In this document: positions 1 to 11,799 of the stretch, one piece after another | Layout of the letters: every line of letters begins with the position of its first letter | Position numbering within the stretch: the first letter of the stretch is position 1 | Origin: Dryas octopetala | Lineage: Eukaryota; Streptophyta; Magnoliopsida; Rosales; Rosaceae | Assembly: GCA_963921425.1 (NCBI GenBank) | Contig: OY992837.1 | Location: forward strand, 17,519,896-17,583,895 | Reading direction: 5' to 3' | Length of the DNA: 64,000 bases | Program-made: the position numbers and the translations under genes | The notes under the pieces: generated by a model | The model's input: the letters and a program-made list of their open reading frames with translations, nothing else | The model's database searches: none | Told to the model about the DNA's origin: nothing

Positions 1-747
1 AAAGCCTTAGAAGGGAGTGTTGAGATTAATTAAGGCATTTGTCTGATAATTAGAAGTGTTAATAAGCTGGTAGGTGTGTTAAGTTTGTTAGCTTTTAATA
101 AATGAGTTGACAGATGTCAATGTCTAATAGGCTATTAAATGTGTGTAGTGAGGTCATAGCTCACACCTTTTTGGTTGAAACAGCTACAAAGCTTTGTTAT
201 TACGCATAACTGATATACAATGATGAATATACAGTGAGAGGCACTATTGGTGTCCCACGAAAATTCTGCTTTCTCTTCATTTCATTTTTCTTCCATTTTT
301 TTAATTCCCTTACAATTACAGAGCTAGAATTCAACAATTTGGACTACTGTCCCGCTATTTTTGTTTAGTTGGGTGAGAATGAGCACAATGCCACAATATA
401 TATATCAATTAGCATGTATCTCTTAATATGAAATTTGGTTAAGTTAAATTAGGCCATGCTAGGTATAACAGGTCTAGGTTAATTTGGGTCAGATTTGTTA
501 TGCAGACCTTAATTAGATCCCCTGCAGGTTGCAAAAAATATATATAATATATTCTTTGGCATGTTGCCCAATCAACCAAGCCGGCAAGATTTATACTTCC
601 AAAGAAGTAAATTTGTAGTTCTCTTAAAATTTGCCAATAAACTGACAAAAAAAAAAAAAAAAAAAGAGAAAGCTTGCCACTAATGAACTTTGGTATACTA
701 TGATCTTATGAATCGGACTGTAACTGTGAACCATAGTTTCTCCATAT
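1..747. other. Intergenic AT-rich DNA, no gene seen
   Basis: Only short chance reading frames occur. No coding homology, RNA gene or terminal repeats were recognised. An A-run lies near 646-665. Confidence 0.6.
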
Positions 748-1919
748 GTTGTTATCAGTGTTTTTAGACGCAAAAGCGTCACACGAGGCGTTTGCAGTCT
801 CGCAAGGCGAGGCGTAAGCCTTGACGCGTATAGCGTAAGCCTTTCGGGCATAAAAAAATATAATAATAAAAAAATTATAAAAACAATTATATAACTAAAA
901 ATAGCATTAATTGTCATTCATAAATAAAAATCATCCATATTACATATCAAATTCAATAATATTGTTCAAATTAAATAGAAATCCAAACAAGCATATTGAT
1001 CTAACAAGATCATTCACAAAAACCAGCAAAAATTCCAGCATATTAATCTGCGAATACACACAATATTCACAGAATCACAAATATAATACCAGCAAAAATT
1101 CCCAATATTCATTATTCACAACAATTCACAATACTCAGTTTTCACTATTCATAATACTCTGCCCAAAACACATCACAATTCACTGCACTTCACAATTCTG
1201 TGAATTTCACAATATTCAGTTATTCACATAATCACATAATCACAAATTCAATTCAATATTACAGATCACAGATGAGAAGAAATCAAGAAAGTTAAAACAA
1301 ACATACATGATAGCTGTGCCACAGAGATGAATGTCGCCGGACTGTGTAAGAGGCGGAGACCTCTTGCTGAGCACAGAGACTCTGTTAGAGAGATTGAAAC
1401 TTGATTGGCCGGCTAGCTGGAGACCCCTTGCCTCTGTCGCCGGACTGTGTAAGAGGCGGAGATCGCTTGCCTCTGTCGCCGACTCGCCGGACTGTGTAAG
1501 AGGCGGAGACCCCTTGCTGGCTAGCTGCGCAGAATAGAGATGACTCGATCGGCCGCCGTCCGAGACCACCCAGCCGCCTTGTCGTCGTGAAGAGAGAACC
1601 TAGAACAGAGAAGTTGAGAGAATGGCTGATAGGGCAAGGTCTGATGGACTGAAGGGGTTTATTAAACTCTCAGCCCAAAACAAGGTCATTTTGGGACTGA
1701 GTTTTTGAAAAAAAAAATCCCGCAGAGGTGGTTGCGAGGCGTCCGCCTTCAACGCCTTCAACGCCTTGCCGTCGCGAGGCGTACGCCTTCAACGCCTTGC
1801 CGTCGCCTTTCAGTCCTTTTACACAGTCCAGCGACGTCGTGCGCAATCGGCCGCCGCCTCGCCATGACTCGCGCCTTGAGGCACGCCTGAAGATCGCCTT
1901 TGAAAACACTGGTTGTTAT
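748..1919. mobile_element. Non-autonomous hAT transposon with 8-bp target duplication
   Basis: The element runs 756-1911. It begins CAGTGTTTT and ends AAAACACTG, and is flanked on both sides by the identical 8-bp GTTGTTAT (748-755 and 1912-1919). An 8-bp duplication with short CAG-type inverted ends is diagnostic of hAT. Both ends are rich in GCCTT/AAGGCG subterminal motifs. The interior holds an A-rich stretch (about 900-1260) and a GC-rich part with three copies of a CGCCGGACTGTGTAAGAGGC unit (about 1335, 1438 and 1487). No transposase frame is present, so it would have depended on another copy. The perfect duplication suggests a fairly young insertion. Confidence 0.85.
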
Positions 1920-2096
1920 ACAGGGAAGCACATAATAAAAAATAGAGAATATGAAGAATAGACCAAAAGATCAATATTCCCAGCTCTTTCCCTTCATTCT
2001 CCGAACCTATTAATTAGTCAAACATAATAAGCCGGCCATAGGCGGTCTTCAACTTTGTCTTTAATTCAAGCCGTTCGATGAATTTTTCAACAAAAA

Positions 2097-2111
2097 ATGT
2101 TATAAATAGAC
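2097..2111 (+). promoter_or_regulatory. TATA box of phytocyanin gene 1
   Basis: TATAAATAGA lies about 110 bp upstream of the ATG at 2211. The surrounding 120 bp is nearly repeated before the second phytocyanin (TATAAATAGA near 48669), so the core promoter was duplicated with the gene. Confidence 0.6.
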
Positions 2112-2210
2112 CCTTTGCATCCCTCAATAATGTTATACCCACTGAAAGCAAAAGTTTCTTAATCATAATTAAGATTTTAATATCATATCATATACAATTA
2201 ATCAGCTCCC

Positions 2211-3204
2211 ATGGGTTCGAATACATTTGTCACCCTCATTACCATTTTTGTGATTCTTCTTCCCACAATCGCCATGGCAAAAGAATTCATTGTCGGAGAT
2301 GGTGTCTGGAAAACTAACTTTGATTACCAAGCTTGGGCCAAAGACAAAGTATTTCGTGTTGGTGATACATTTGGTACGTATACACATTTTCATTGATTAT
2401 TTGTTAATTAGCTTAATTAATAATTGATTTATTATATATACATGCCACTGCATGCTTAGTAATTAATTTACCTTAAACTTAGACTATTCATTTAAAAAAA
2501 AAAAAAAACACCCTTAATTTATACTATATCATATTGTATGTTCTATTTATAAGACATTTCTCCGGTATGTTTAATTGCATTTTCAAATAATCTCACATAC
2601 TGGTCGATCTGCACATTAATTAAAATTTGTATGGTTTTCAAAGCGTTTATTAATATTGACATCCGTTTATCAATTGCTAAGATTTTAGGTTACCAACCTA
2701 GCTACAAATCTAAACCCTAAACGGAAAATCTAATCAAACATACATATGTCCGGCCGTTATGTGATTAAATAATGAAAATGTTAGCTTGTAGTAGATATTT
2801 TTTTTTTTTTTTTGCTTATATATATATATAACAAGCAAATTTTGATGGATATGAGTGGCTTATTCTTGTACATTTGATTTACAGTGTTCAACTATAATAA
2901 TCCTCCCCACAATGTGTTCAAGGTGAATGGAACTGGGTTCAAGGACTGCACTAAACCATCAGGACTCGAAGCACCACTGACCACTGGAAACGACATAATA
3001 GAGTTGAAGACACCAGGAAACAAATGGTACATTTGTACTGCTGCCAACCATTGTGCTGACTTGGGCCAGAAACTTTCCATTACAGTCATGGCCGAGGAAC
3101 CTGCACAAGCTCCATCCTCTGCAGTTCGCGCAGCTGGGATCGCATTCTCTGGATACCAATTCTTCGTGGCCGCCATTGTTGCAGTCATAGCAATTGTAGC
3201 TTAA
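2211..3204 (+). CDS. Phytocyanin (stellacyanin/mavicyanin-like blue copper protein), GPI-anchored, copy 1
   Basis: Two exons, 2211-2373 and 2885-3204, joined in phase 1 across a GT-AG intron; 160 aa. Residues 1-23 form a signal peptide ending AMA. The cupredoxin domain shows the copper ligands His63 (PPHNV), Cys105, His110 and Gln116, with Cys76 and Cys111 placed for the family disulfide. Gln at the axial position fits stellacyanin-type proteins; Cys-to-Gln spacing is one longer than in most members I recall. The C-terminus (about 136-160) is a hydrophobic GPI-anchor signal after a short Ala/Pro/Ser linker. Predicted to act outside the plasma membrane in electron transfer or wall-related redox; the physiological role is unknown. 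One residue is missing after VGDG relative to copy 2. This copy looks functional. Confidence 0.88.
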
Positions 3205-3489
3205 TCGATCCACATGCATAGTACACCAAAACACATTTAATTATATCGTTTTTAATTTTATTTAGTCCATTAATTAATGTATAACAAGAAGAATTATGTA
3301 GGGCAATTTGAATTGCCTTTCAGAAGCTGCTTTAATTGTTGTCATGTTATTTGCACAAATATAATATATTATTCTTGATTGATATCTAATGACACCTTCG
3401 TCGATCTGTTTAATTTTGTTACATTCATATTCATGCATGCATGAATTAATTGTCATGTTGTATAATAACAAATTATCGATTGTTAATGC
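3205..3489. other. 3' flank of phytocyanin 1
   Basis: Downstream untranslated and intergenic AT-rich sequence. No further gene seen before the CACTA-like element. Confidence 0.5.
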
Positions 3490-4164
3490 CACTACTGCAA
3501 AAATTATTGTATATCGAGACGGATTCAAATTCTCTGTTTTATTTTTTATTTTGGTGATCAAATTCTCTGTTTTATTTTGAAAGTACGATCCAATAGGGAC
3601 GTATCTAGAATTTCAAAGTGAGGTGGCTATACTTAGCTTACGAACTATTTTCTTTTTTATAATCAAAATTTTCTTTATAGAAATACAACAATTGAACAAA
3701 GTTGTGTTGTGTGTTTCTTTACAGGAATAAAATCATTAATTATCGATGCTATTAAAAAATTCTCTTTTAATGTGGAAATTACAATTATAAAAATCAATCT
3801 ATCAATCTAAGTTGTAGTCTTCCCAACCCTGTTAAGCATATAAAAAAATACATTTAATGGGTTTTTCATATCGATAAATATATGAGAACGGATGTCTAAA
3901 TCAGAATTTAGATTATTTACATAGTAATTAACGATGTCTTTATTCTCTTTAATATCAGTTTCAGAATCTTAATGTACCAGAAAATTGGAGAACTGATATC
4001 TAAAGGGCCCATTGAACATCAGAATTTAAACAAAAAATATGTCTAACCTCATTGTAGATATCAGTGTAAAACCGATATCTTAAGTAAGTACATTAGATAT
4101 CGCCCGAAAATATGAAAAGACATCAGTTATTCAATAATATATAAGGGGGGTATTTGTTGTAGTG
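3490..4164. mobile_element. Non-autonomous CACTA (En/Spm-like) element
   Basis: The left end is CACTACTGCAAAAATT and the right end is TTTGTTGTAGTG, whose complement is CACTACAACAAA. These are CACTA-type inverted ends. Flanking trinucleotides are TGC (left) and TGT (right), an imperfect 3-bp target duplication. The interior has repeated subterminal motifs such as GATATCTAAA and GACATCAG, and no transposase frame. It is about 675 bp, so it is a deletion derivative. Confidence 0.6.
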
Positions 4165-4264
4165 TGTTTTTTCTGTTTTCCTATTTTTTTTTCATTCATT
4201 AGTTTAATTGCAATTTAAATTTAAATTTTAGGTTCATTATACTTGAATTTAATGATAAAAAAAA

Positions 4265-4446
4265 AATAAAAAATAGATGGTTTGGGTAAATCAAAAATAT
4301 TATCCATACCCGCCCATTTTTTATACAGGTATTAACATGCATATATACCCATACCCATCCCATTACCCAATTACCCATACCCACACTACCCTAATAGAGT
4401 AGGTACTTGCAGGTACCCAAACCCACGGGTAAAATGGTCATCCCTA
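4265..4446. mobile_element. Remnant of a hAT element end
   Basis: The stretch of repeated TACCCATACCCAT motifs ends in GGGTAAAATGGTCATCCCTA, which on the minus strand reads TAGGGATGACCATTTTACCC, a very common plant hAT terminus. No matching opposite end was found, so this is a one-ended remnant next to the CACTA element. Confidence 0.45.
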
Positions 4447-4753
4447 ATCAGGATCCTAACTAAGCTTCAATTCTATAGTGAGTAGTGTCAAAAGGGGGTA
4501 CCATTATGTTTCTAAAGCTTAGAGCTAAGAGTGGGCTACATGCGTGGTGCTTTGATAACTATTGCTATTTTATTTCACTCGTTTTTTTTTTTTTTTTTTG
4601 AATCTCATTGTTTTATTCTATAGTTTTATCCTTACCAAATATAGTTGTTTAATTTAATTGGTAAATGAATTGTTTTAAGAAGTTAATGGTATATCAAGTA
4701 AATCTATTTTTGATGAAACCTGTAACACCATAGGATATCGATCCTATAACTGA

Positions 4754-5181
4754 AGAGTGCTTTAAAACTAACTAGTTAGTAAGTTAATACAAAACTAACT
4801 AGTTAGTAAGTTAATACAAAACTAACTATGCTTTTGGGCCCACCACATAACTAATCTTATAATCCGAACCATTCATTTTTTAGTTCATATTTCAAAGATC
4901 ATCATTGCAAAAAATCAACTAAATCGGAAATTATGTAGTCGTCTAATTCAGATCAAATAAATAGACGATCAGTGTTTTCGATAAAAGCATAAGAATAGTT
5001 GTTGTTATAATCAAATGACTAAATATGACTTCCGATTGTGGAGATTTTTTACAGGGATGATCTTTGAAGTAGGGCCTAAAAAATAGACGGTTCAGATTTT
5101 AAGATTACATTGTGCAGTGAGCCCAACATGATAGTTAGTTTTGTATTAATTTACTAATAAGTTAGTTTTAGAGCATTCTTG
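4754..5181. mobile_element. Foldback MITE family 1, copy 1
   Basis: The halves are imperfect inverted repeats: GAGTGCTTTAAAACTAACTA on the left against TTAGTTTTAGAGCATTC on the right, meeting near a TTTTCGATAAAAG centre. Related copies lie at 5372-5770 and 26591-27016. A 27-bp stretch near the left end is directly duplicated. No coding capacity; superfamily unclear because no clean target duplication was seen. Confidence 0.75.
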
Positions 5182-5371
5182 CCTATATGGCTTTATAATA
5201 ATAGTGATTAGCTTAGTGCTATTTCTTTCACAATATTATAGAATTCTTGATCAAATTCGAATCTCTCCGACGCAAGATAAAAAGAATGTTCATACACTCT
5301 TGAATTTATTATTAACATATATCAATTATATTATTTTGGCATGATGGATATATATATATATATATATATAT

Positions 5372-5770
5372 AAGAGTGCTCTAAAACCAACCAGTTAGCA
5401 AGTTAATACGAAGCTAACCATGCTTTTGGGCCCACCACATCACTAATTTCATAATCTGAACTATCAATTATTTAGGCCCTACTTCAAAGATCATCATTGC
5501 AAAAAATCAACTAAATCAAAAATCATGTAGTCATCTAATTGAAATCAAATAAATGATTAGTATTTTCGATAAAAGCATCGAAATAGTTGTTATTATAATC
5601 AAATGACTAAATGACTTCTGATCGATTTTGGAGATTTTTTACATGAATGATCTTTGAAGTAGGGCCTAAAAAATAAATGGTTCGGATTTTGAGATTACAT
5701 TGTGCGTGGACCCAACATGGTGGTTAGTTTTGTATTAACTTACTAATTAGTTAATTTTAGAGCATTTTTG
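5372..5770. mobile_element. Foldback MITE family 1, copy 2
   Basis: Same inverted-half structure as the copy at 4754, beginning AAGAGTGCTCTAAAACC and ending TTTTAGAGCATTTTTG. It sits between TA microsatellites (about 5350-5371 and 5773-5800), suggesting preference for a TA-rich target. Internal sequence keeps the GGGCCCACCACATCAC and GAAGTAGGGCCTAAAAAATA motifs of the family. Confidence 0.75.
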
Positions 5771-6079
5771 TTATATATATTATATATATATATATATACA
5801 TGCAGTTACAATGTTCAGGGGTTTAACACTCGCATCAAGCATTCGAAAACTCTCTCGATGCAAATTAATTAATCAATCCAGACTGGACTGTTGGCCTATT
5901 TTATCACTCAAAAATCTTTTTAAATGATAAAAATAACATAAATTCTAATAGAAAATTCTGAAAAAGTACAAAAAGAAAATACAGAAAAAAAAAGGGAGAA
6001 ACATCTTATATATATTACAGTACGTGGGATTCGGATGCTCTCCTTATTTATTTATTTATTTATTTTATTTTTTTGCAAG
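5771..6079. other. AT-rich spacer
   Basis: Contains a TA microsatellite and the 3' flank of the glycosyltransferase. Nothing else recognised. Confidence 0.5.
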
Positions 6080-7425
6080 CTACTTAATTCCTTGTCCTTC
6101 AAAATTGCACAACTCCTCTACAACCCCATCTATCTCTTCATCCTCTTTCCTTTTCATGTTCTCTCTCAATTCCATTGCCTTTCTTCTCACACCCTCTCCA
6201 ATTTTCTCCACCACCACATCCCTAATCACTTTTGCTATCTCTTCTTGTTGCAGCCTCCCATCTACTCCCATTCTCTTAACCTCCACACCAACACCGACCT
6301 CCTCTACTAGTCTAGCATTCAATGGCTGGTCAAGATGCATAGGCATGGCTACAATTGGAACACCAACCTTCATGCTCTCCATCACAGAGCTCCATCCACA
6401 GTGACTCACGAACCCTCCAATGCTAGAGTGCTGCAATATTTTTGCCTGTGGGGCCCAACCCTCCACTATCAATCCCCTATCTCCTACTCTCTCTACAAAC
6501 CCTAGTGGTAGTACTTCTTCAACCCCAATTTCCTCACCCACAGGAAACCTAATAACCCATATAAAACTCACCCTGCTAAGCTCTAACCCATGAGCTATGT
6601 CTTTTATATCCTCCTTTGACAAAAAGTACTCACTCCCAAACGAAACAAACACAACCGAAGATCTTTCCCTTGTGTTCAGCCACTTGTTGATCTCTGCTTC
6701 CTCATTATCTTCTTGAGCTATGGGGTCCTGAACAAGTGGACCGACAGGCACAATCTTCTTATCCAGTAAATCAGAGAGATAATCAACATATTTTGACTCA
6801 ATCTCTCTGAAAGTCTTTATAAAAATGATGTTACACGATCGATCACTGCTGGGGCCATGGCAAGATGGCGAAGATTGTAACAGATTGTTGAACTTACTAA
6901 TCTCGTAATCCCGAAGATAGAGTGTTGGGAAAGGAAATTTGACACTGGGGATCTTGAGATGATGATTAGAAAATGAAATCATGGCAGCACTGGTGGTGAA
7001 GAACTTGATGGCTGGAATGTTTTGCAGGGAACCCAGAGAGGCTGCCCATGGTAGAAGAAAATCATATATGACCAAATCTGGGTTTAGGGTTTTGAGGATT
7101 TTGGAGATGTTGAGGCTGGACATGTCAAAGGTCTTCTTGAGAGTGGACATGAGATGGGGTGGGAGGCCACTGGTGGTGTGCATGCGTGGTAGTGAGGAGG
7201 GAGTTCAGGCAAGTGTGGAAGATGTAGCTCCACAAATTCAATGGAATGAGAGTATTTTTGAGAGAGCTTTTGTTTGATGGAGATGAGGTTTACAGGTGTG
7301 GAACAAAAATAGATGTGAAAGTTTCTGGTAGAGAGCTTCTTGGCTAGCTCTAGGAAGGGAGATATGTGACCATGAGCTAACCATGGAAGCATCAGAACAC
7401 TTATTTTCTTATGTCTAGAATCCAT
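6080..7425 (-). pseudogene. Family-1 UDP-glycosyltransferase, UGT94-like (branch-forming type), frameshifted
   Basis: Single-exon gene on the minus strand; start chosen at 7425 (MDSRHKKISVLMLPWLAHGH), where the family's N-terminus begins. The HGH near residue 20 supplies the catalytic His. The plant PSPG box is intact, from WAPQAKILQHSS through HCGWSSVMESMKVG to the closing DQ, and binds the UDP-sugar. The protein would be about 448 aa, normal for the family. The reading frame breaks near 7181-7188: an extra GCATGCAC (or CACGCATG) after the PPHYH motif shifts the frame, which resumes in the next frame at TTSGLPPHL. Everything downstream is open to the stop at 6080. The relatives add a second sugar to flavonoid or terpenoid glycosides; the acceptor here is unknown. 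Either a recent pseudogene or a sequencing error. Confidence 0.85.
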
Positions 7426-7488
7426 TATTTTCTTGAAATCGATTGTTTGGTTATAGCCTACCTCATAGTTTGTTTCTGGGTGAACATG

Positions 7489-7498
7489 ATATATATAA
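7489..7498 (-). promoter_or_regulatory. Candidate TATA box of the glycosyltransferase
   Basis: A TATATATA stretch on the minus strand lies about 65-75 bp upstream of the chosen ATG (7425). Position fits; no other promoter element was recognised. Confidence 0.4.
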
Positions 7499-7499
7499 A

Positions 7500-9300
7500 G
7501 TAATGGTGGTGATGGAGATAATATTGCATGATTAGTAAATGCCAAGATGTATAGAACGTGGCCAAAGAGAAAAGGTGGTGCAGAGAGAGATGGTGGCATG
7601 AGAGAAACGTGGAAGCTTGAAATAAATTACTCCCTGTTAATGCATGCAGTGGCCAGGTGGATGAACTCGATCATGAACTCTTCCAGACAAAGAGCGGTTT
7701 GAGGCCCAGACAAACAAACAGGACAAATTAAAACTGGGCCAATGAGAGTCAAAAAAAAAAAAAAAAACACTTAACAGCCCTTAGCCTAACAGAAGGGGCA
7801 AAAGGGGGAGACAAGTCATAAAGAGAGTCTTCCATCAATCTGAAATAATGGATTAGCTCTTTTTATTTAACCAAAACAATAAATAAACGATTTCGATTAT
7901 TAAAACACAATATAAAGAATTTCACAAATTTTTTTTAAAATAAATTTATTTAAGCGATCCTTCAATAAAATGGGCTATATATATAAATATATAAATATAT
8001 ATTTTTTTTATAATTACAACGATATCGACAGACTATTAGAATTCATAACTTACCTACCTCTACCTAGTCATATATACAGAAGGCAGAATTCATAAGCTTC
8101 TTTCATGAAAATTTGTAGCTTTTTGGACTTTATCAATAAGTCAACTTATGCATTAAATTTCATTGTTTAAGTTGTTTTACCAACAAAAAATGAACTGTAC
8201 TCCAACATTTTTTGTCTCGATTCTCTCGCGATAGCCTTTCAAACCCTATTTATTAGCTTGTGATTGCTTATTTTAATAGCATTTATGTTATTTTCTCCTT
8301 CTGTTAGGTGTCATTGGCTCATTGAATAGTAAATTTGTTAAAGTCTGTTGGAGATGTTCTAACATCATTGAGAAAATCACTCCCTCACCAAAACCCAAAG
8401 CCACACTCAATTCTATAATATTAGTTATGCTCGCTAGCAATATTTTGAGTATTTTCATTTTAATTCATACAAAAATAAAAAATTCGTAGATTATGTTATA
8501 TACGTAATTTTGAATATGTCTTTATTTTAAGGTATCTAAATTTAGGTGTATCAATTATCTGATACACTTAAGTTTTTGACACGATGAATGTTAATCTACT
8601 ATGTGTAGCACTATTATTAAAATTAGGTGTATCAAATTTTTCGTAAAGCTACAAAAGGTACCCACAGACATTAAGTAGACCAAGAAAATGCAAGCAACTT
8701 AGCCTCTAACAACAAACAATACAAATGGTTTTACACTCATAGCCGCTAGCAGGCCAGTACTCTTACTGATCCATATGTATTTTGACATTATATTTTTAGG
8801 TTTGTGTTTAATGATGCTACCTCTTGGCCGGGGTTATCTTCTCCCCTTCTAGCTAGTTGGTGTTTTCTGTGGTGAGCTATGAATATAAATTAGCCACAAA
8901 ATCCTGTCTTTTATAATGTTGCAATCATATTTCGTTAAACTTGGAGAAATTATTAGGACGATTAATAAACATATTTGCACAAATGTTCAGTTCTAGTGAA
9001 TATAAAGATACACTCACTCTCAACTTCCTCATATTTAGTTTTGATAGTTGGAAAAAAAAAAAATTGAAATTTGGTACCTAAAATCAATAGACCTTTTTTT
9101 TGTCTAGCCTTTCATAGCTGCTCAATTGAGTGATTTTGCTTAATTATTTCAACACTGGGATCCAATGCAATAGCAAATGATCATTCATCCATCAAATTCA
9201 TTAAATACGTCAACTAATTATTATCTTAATAATATTTCTGCTTGCAATATTGAAAAACTTGAAAGTTCAAATCTCCCTTCCTAAGTAATTTATTTTCTGT
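7500..9300. other. Intergenic AT-rich DNA, no gene seen
   Basis: Holds poly-A runs (about 7751-7767), TA-rich patches and short repeats of a GGTGTATCAA motif near 8550-8640. No coding homology or paired terminal repeats recognised. Confidence 0.5.
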
Positions 9301-9309
9301 TCTTCTGGC

Positions 9310-9830
9310 AGAACAAATGTGGAGGATGTGGTTTCCCTGATTCAACCTCGGGTTACTAGATCTATAAATCATTGTCTTTTACAACCTTATTCCATAGATG
9401 AGATTGAATGAGCCTTAACGAGTATGCCTCCTTTGAAGGTGCATGCCTGGTGCTGATGGAATGCCTGCACTTTTTTATCAGAATTAATATGGAGTGTGGT
9501 TGGAAATTCGGTTGTGGATGGTTGTCTTGCAGTTCTGAATGATGGTGCTAGTGTTCGGGACCTTAATCATACAATAATTGCCCTTATTCCCAAAACTCCA
9601 AGCCCTGAGTTAGTTTCTCAATTCCGATTGATTGCGCTCTGCAATGTGATCTACAAAATAATTCAAAAGCAATGTGTCAATTGGCTTCATAATATTTTAG
9701 CTTCTATATATTATTTCTAAGGTGCAAAGTGCTTTTGTCCCTAAGCGTTTAATTCAGGACAATGTAATTGTTGCATTTGAGACTTGTCATGCCGGCCATG
9801 CGGGAGAGTATGAGTGTCAAAGCTTGTAAA
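9310..9830 (+). mobile_element. Degenerate LINE reverse-transcriptase fragment
   Basis: Translations across several frames match the fingers region of plant non-LTR reverse transcriptases: VVSLIQPRVT and PYSIDEIE, then LNHTIIALIPKTPSPELVSQ, FRLIALCNVIYKII, and SAFVPKRLIQDNVIVAFETC in another frame. The stretch 9496-9720 is open. Stops and shifts interrupt the rest; the catalytic YADD box, endonuclease and tail are not seen. An old fragment with no function expected. Confidence 0.7.
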
Positions 9831-9965
9831 CCCTACACTACATCCACGATGCTTACTCCTACATTTGTTTTGTTCTTTGTTTATTGGATATATGTTTTTA
9901 TAAGTATATATGAAGCACGGTATAAATGTAAACTTGGACGAGGATCGAGTAGAGCAGCATTGTAA

Positions 9966-11729
9966 GACTTGTCAACTTCTTGAATTCAATTAGTGATTTC
10001 ATTTAATTTTTTCTCATGTTGGGAACATTTAAAATGATTTTTTCTCCATTGTTTGGAGATGGTTTTGAACTATCTACTTTGATATTACGTGTTGCATAGT
10101 TTTGGAACCTTTATTTTATTCTTGCTATGTATTTCGAATTTATTTAATTCTACATACGGCTTCCTCTCAAGGGACCCTGCTAGATTTGAAAATCACAAAA
10201 CTTTTCTCAGTGTAAAACATAGTGGAAATAATTTTATGTCGGATCCTTAAATCATCAAAATAACTTCTTCAAACTTTTCCTTTTAAATCCTTCAAAACAT
10301 TTATGACTCAGCTGTACATGATATAGTTATAAACATGCAAATTCATAACAAATCATTCATACATAATGGTCAATTCATATACAGTGCTACTACGGCTAGC
10401 CATAATCAAAACATACGGCTACGCAGGGGGGAGCTTTTGTCCTTGGCCAACTAGGCCAACCCCAATTCACACAAACTATTATCATTTACTTACAAAGAAA
10501 CGATATTAGAAAGGACCTTGAAGGACCTTGGGAGGAGGACGAATCAGATTCGGACAATATTCAAATTTAATAGCAATTCTAAAGTAAAGCTTGAGGAGAA
10601 CTTGAGAAAATCATTGGTTGTTGAGAAGCGGTGAGGTATTCTACCCTTTATTTGCACTTACATTAATTTATTACATATTTGTCTTTCGGTCTTATATCTT
10701 ATATATGTATGTACGTGGTGTTTAAAAATCTTCTTCACATTTAAGTTGACCATGACAACAGCAAACTATGTTTATTCCAATGATTAATATAAGTAAACAA
10801 ACACATTAATGTATACATTTGGGAATGTTTGGAGATGCGCGTACAATTACAGGGATGAAATGGTTATAAATGGTCTAATGTCTTTCAACCTATATGAATT
10901 TTGAGTTTGTTATACTTGCTTTTATTTAGGCCTTACTTGATTAATTTGTTGCACTTTCCTGGTAAAACAACTTCTGTAAGGATGAAACTCATAAAACAGA
11001 TATGTGGAAGACATAGTGTTTCCAAAGGTAATTCTCATTATGAGATTTATAATTGCATATATAGATTTTGGTTTGTTTACATAGATTTGCTAAAGTGCAT
11101 AAATACATATAGTCATTCATATTGTAATAACTATATATATTTACTAAATCTCCACTTTGATTCAATAGTAACATTGGTTGTTTTCAAGAAAAAAAAAAAA
11201 AAAAGGCAAGGAAGGAATATGGGAAGCATAAATCGAAGCATGCACCCATAGCTTACAATAGTCAAACCACAATGAATAAATTAAAGTTATGGAGTTTTGT
11301 GGAATTTGTTATGTTCTATACATGTTTTCTTAAGATTCTTGAAACTGTTACTTTTTGTTTCTTAAAGTTGGTCGGGTGTTGCAAACATGGAGGAATATTA
11401 AAAAAAGAATAATTAATGGTGCTTCCTGCCAGTTTGTGTCGAAGGGTTTGATTGTTGTAGCACGGACCACAGGTTACAACGTCTTTGTTGTAGCTAAGTT
11501 GACAATAACCCTCAAAAGCAAAGTTTTGTACAAGTCCAGAGGGTGATTTCGGATCAAGAAAAGGAGCTAATGTTTTTGGGCTTTTTGAGTGTGTACTTTT
11601 TAATTTGTACAGGCCTATAATTTTTAGTGCAGAGATTTTTTTATTTTTTTCCTTTATGTTGTCATGTCAAGCATGTGTATGTAAATCAAGGTGATGGCCA
11701 TTTTTGATGTATAAAAAGGAGAGAGAGGA
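9966..11729. other. Intergenic DNA, no gene recognised
   Basis: Long AT-rich stretch with scattered short chance frames. A patch at about 10390-10470 is more GC-rich but matches nothing I know. A-run at about 11190-11205. Confidence 0.45.
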
Positions 11730-11737
11730 GGGGGGGG

Positions 11738-11797
<60 letters not shown>
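11730..11797. repeat. Poly-G run followed by (GA)n microsatellite
   Basis: An 11-bp G run passes directly into about 28 AG units. Highly slippage-prone sequence. Confidence 0.9.

Positions 11798-11799
<2 letters not shown>

Noticed and set aside
6024-6404. 126-codon plus-strand frame over the glycosyltransferase 3' end
   Set aside because: Antisense shadow of the glycosyltransferase; Ser/Thr-rich composition arises from the opposite strand.
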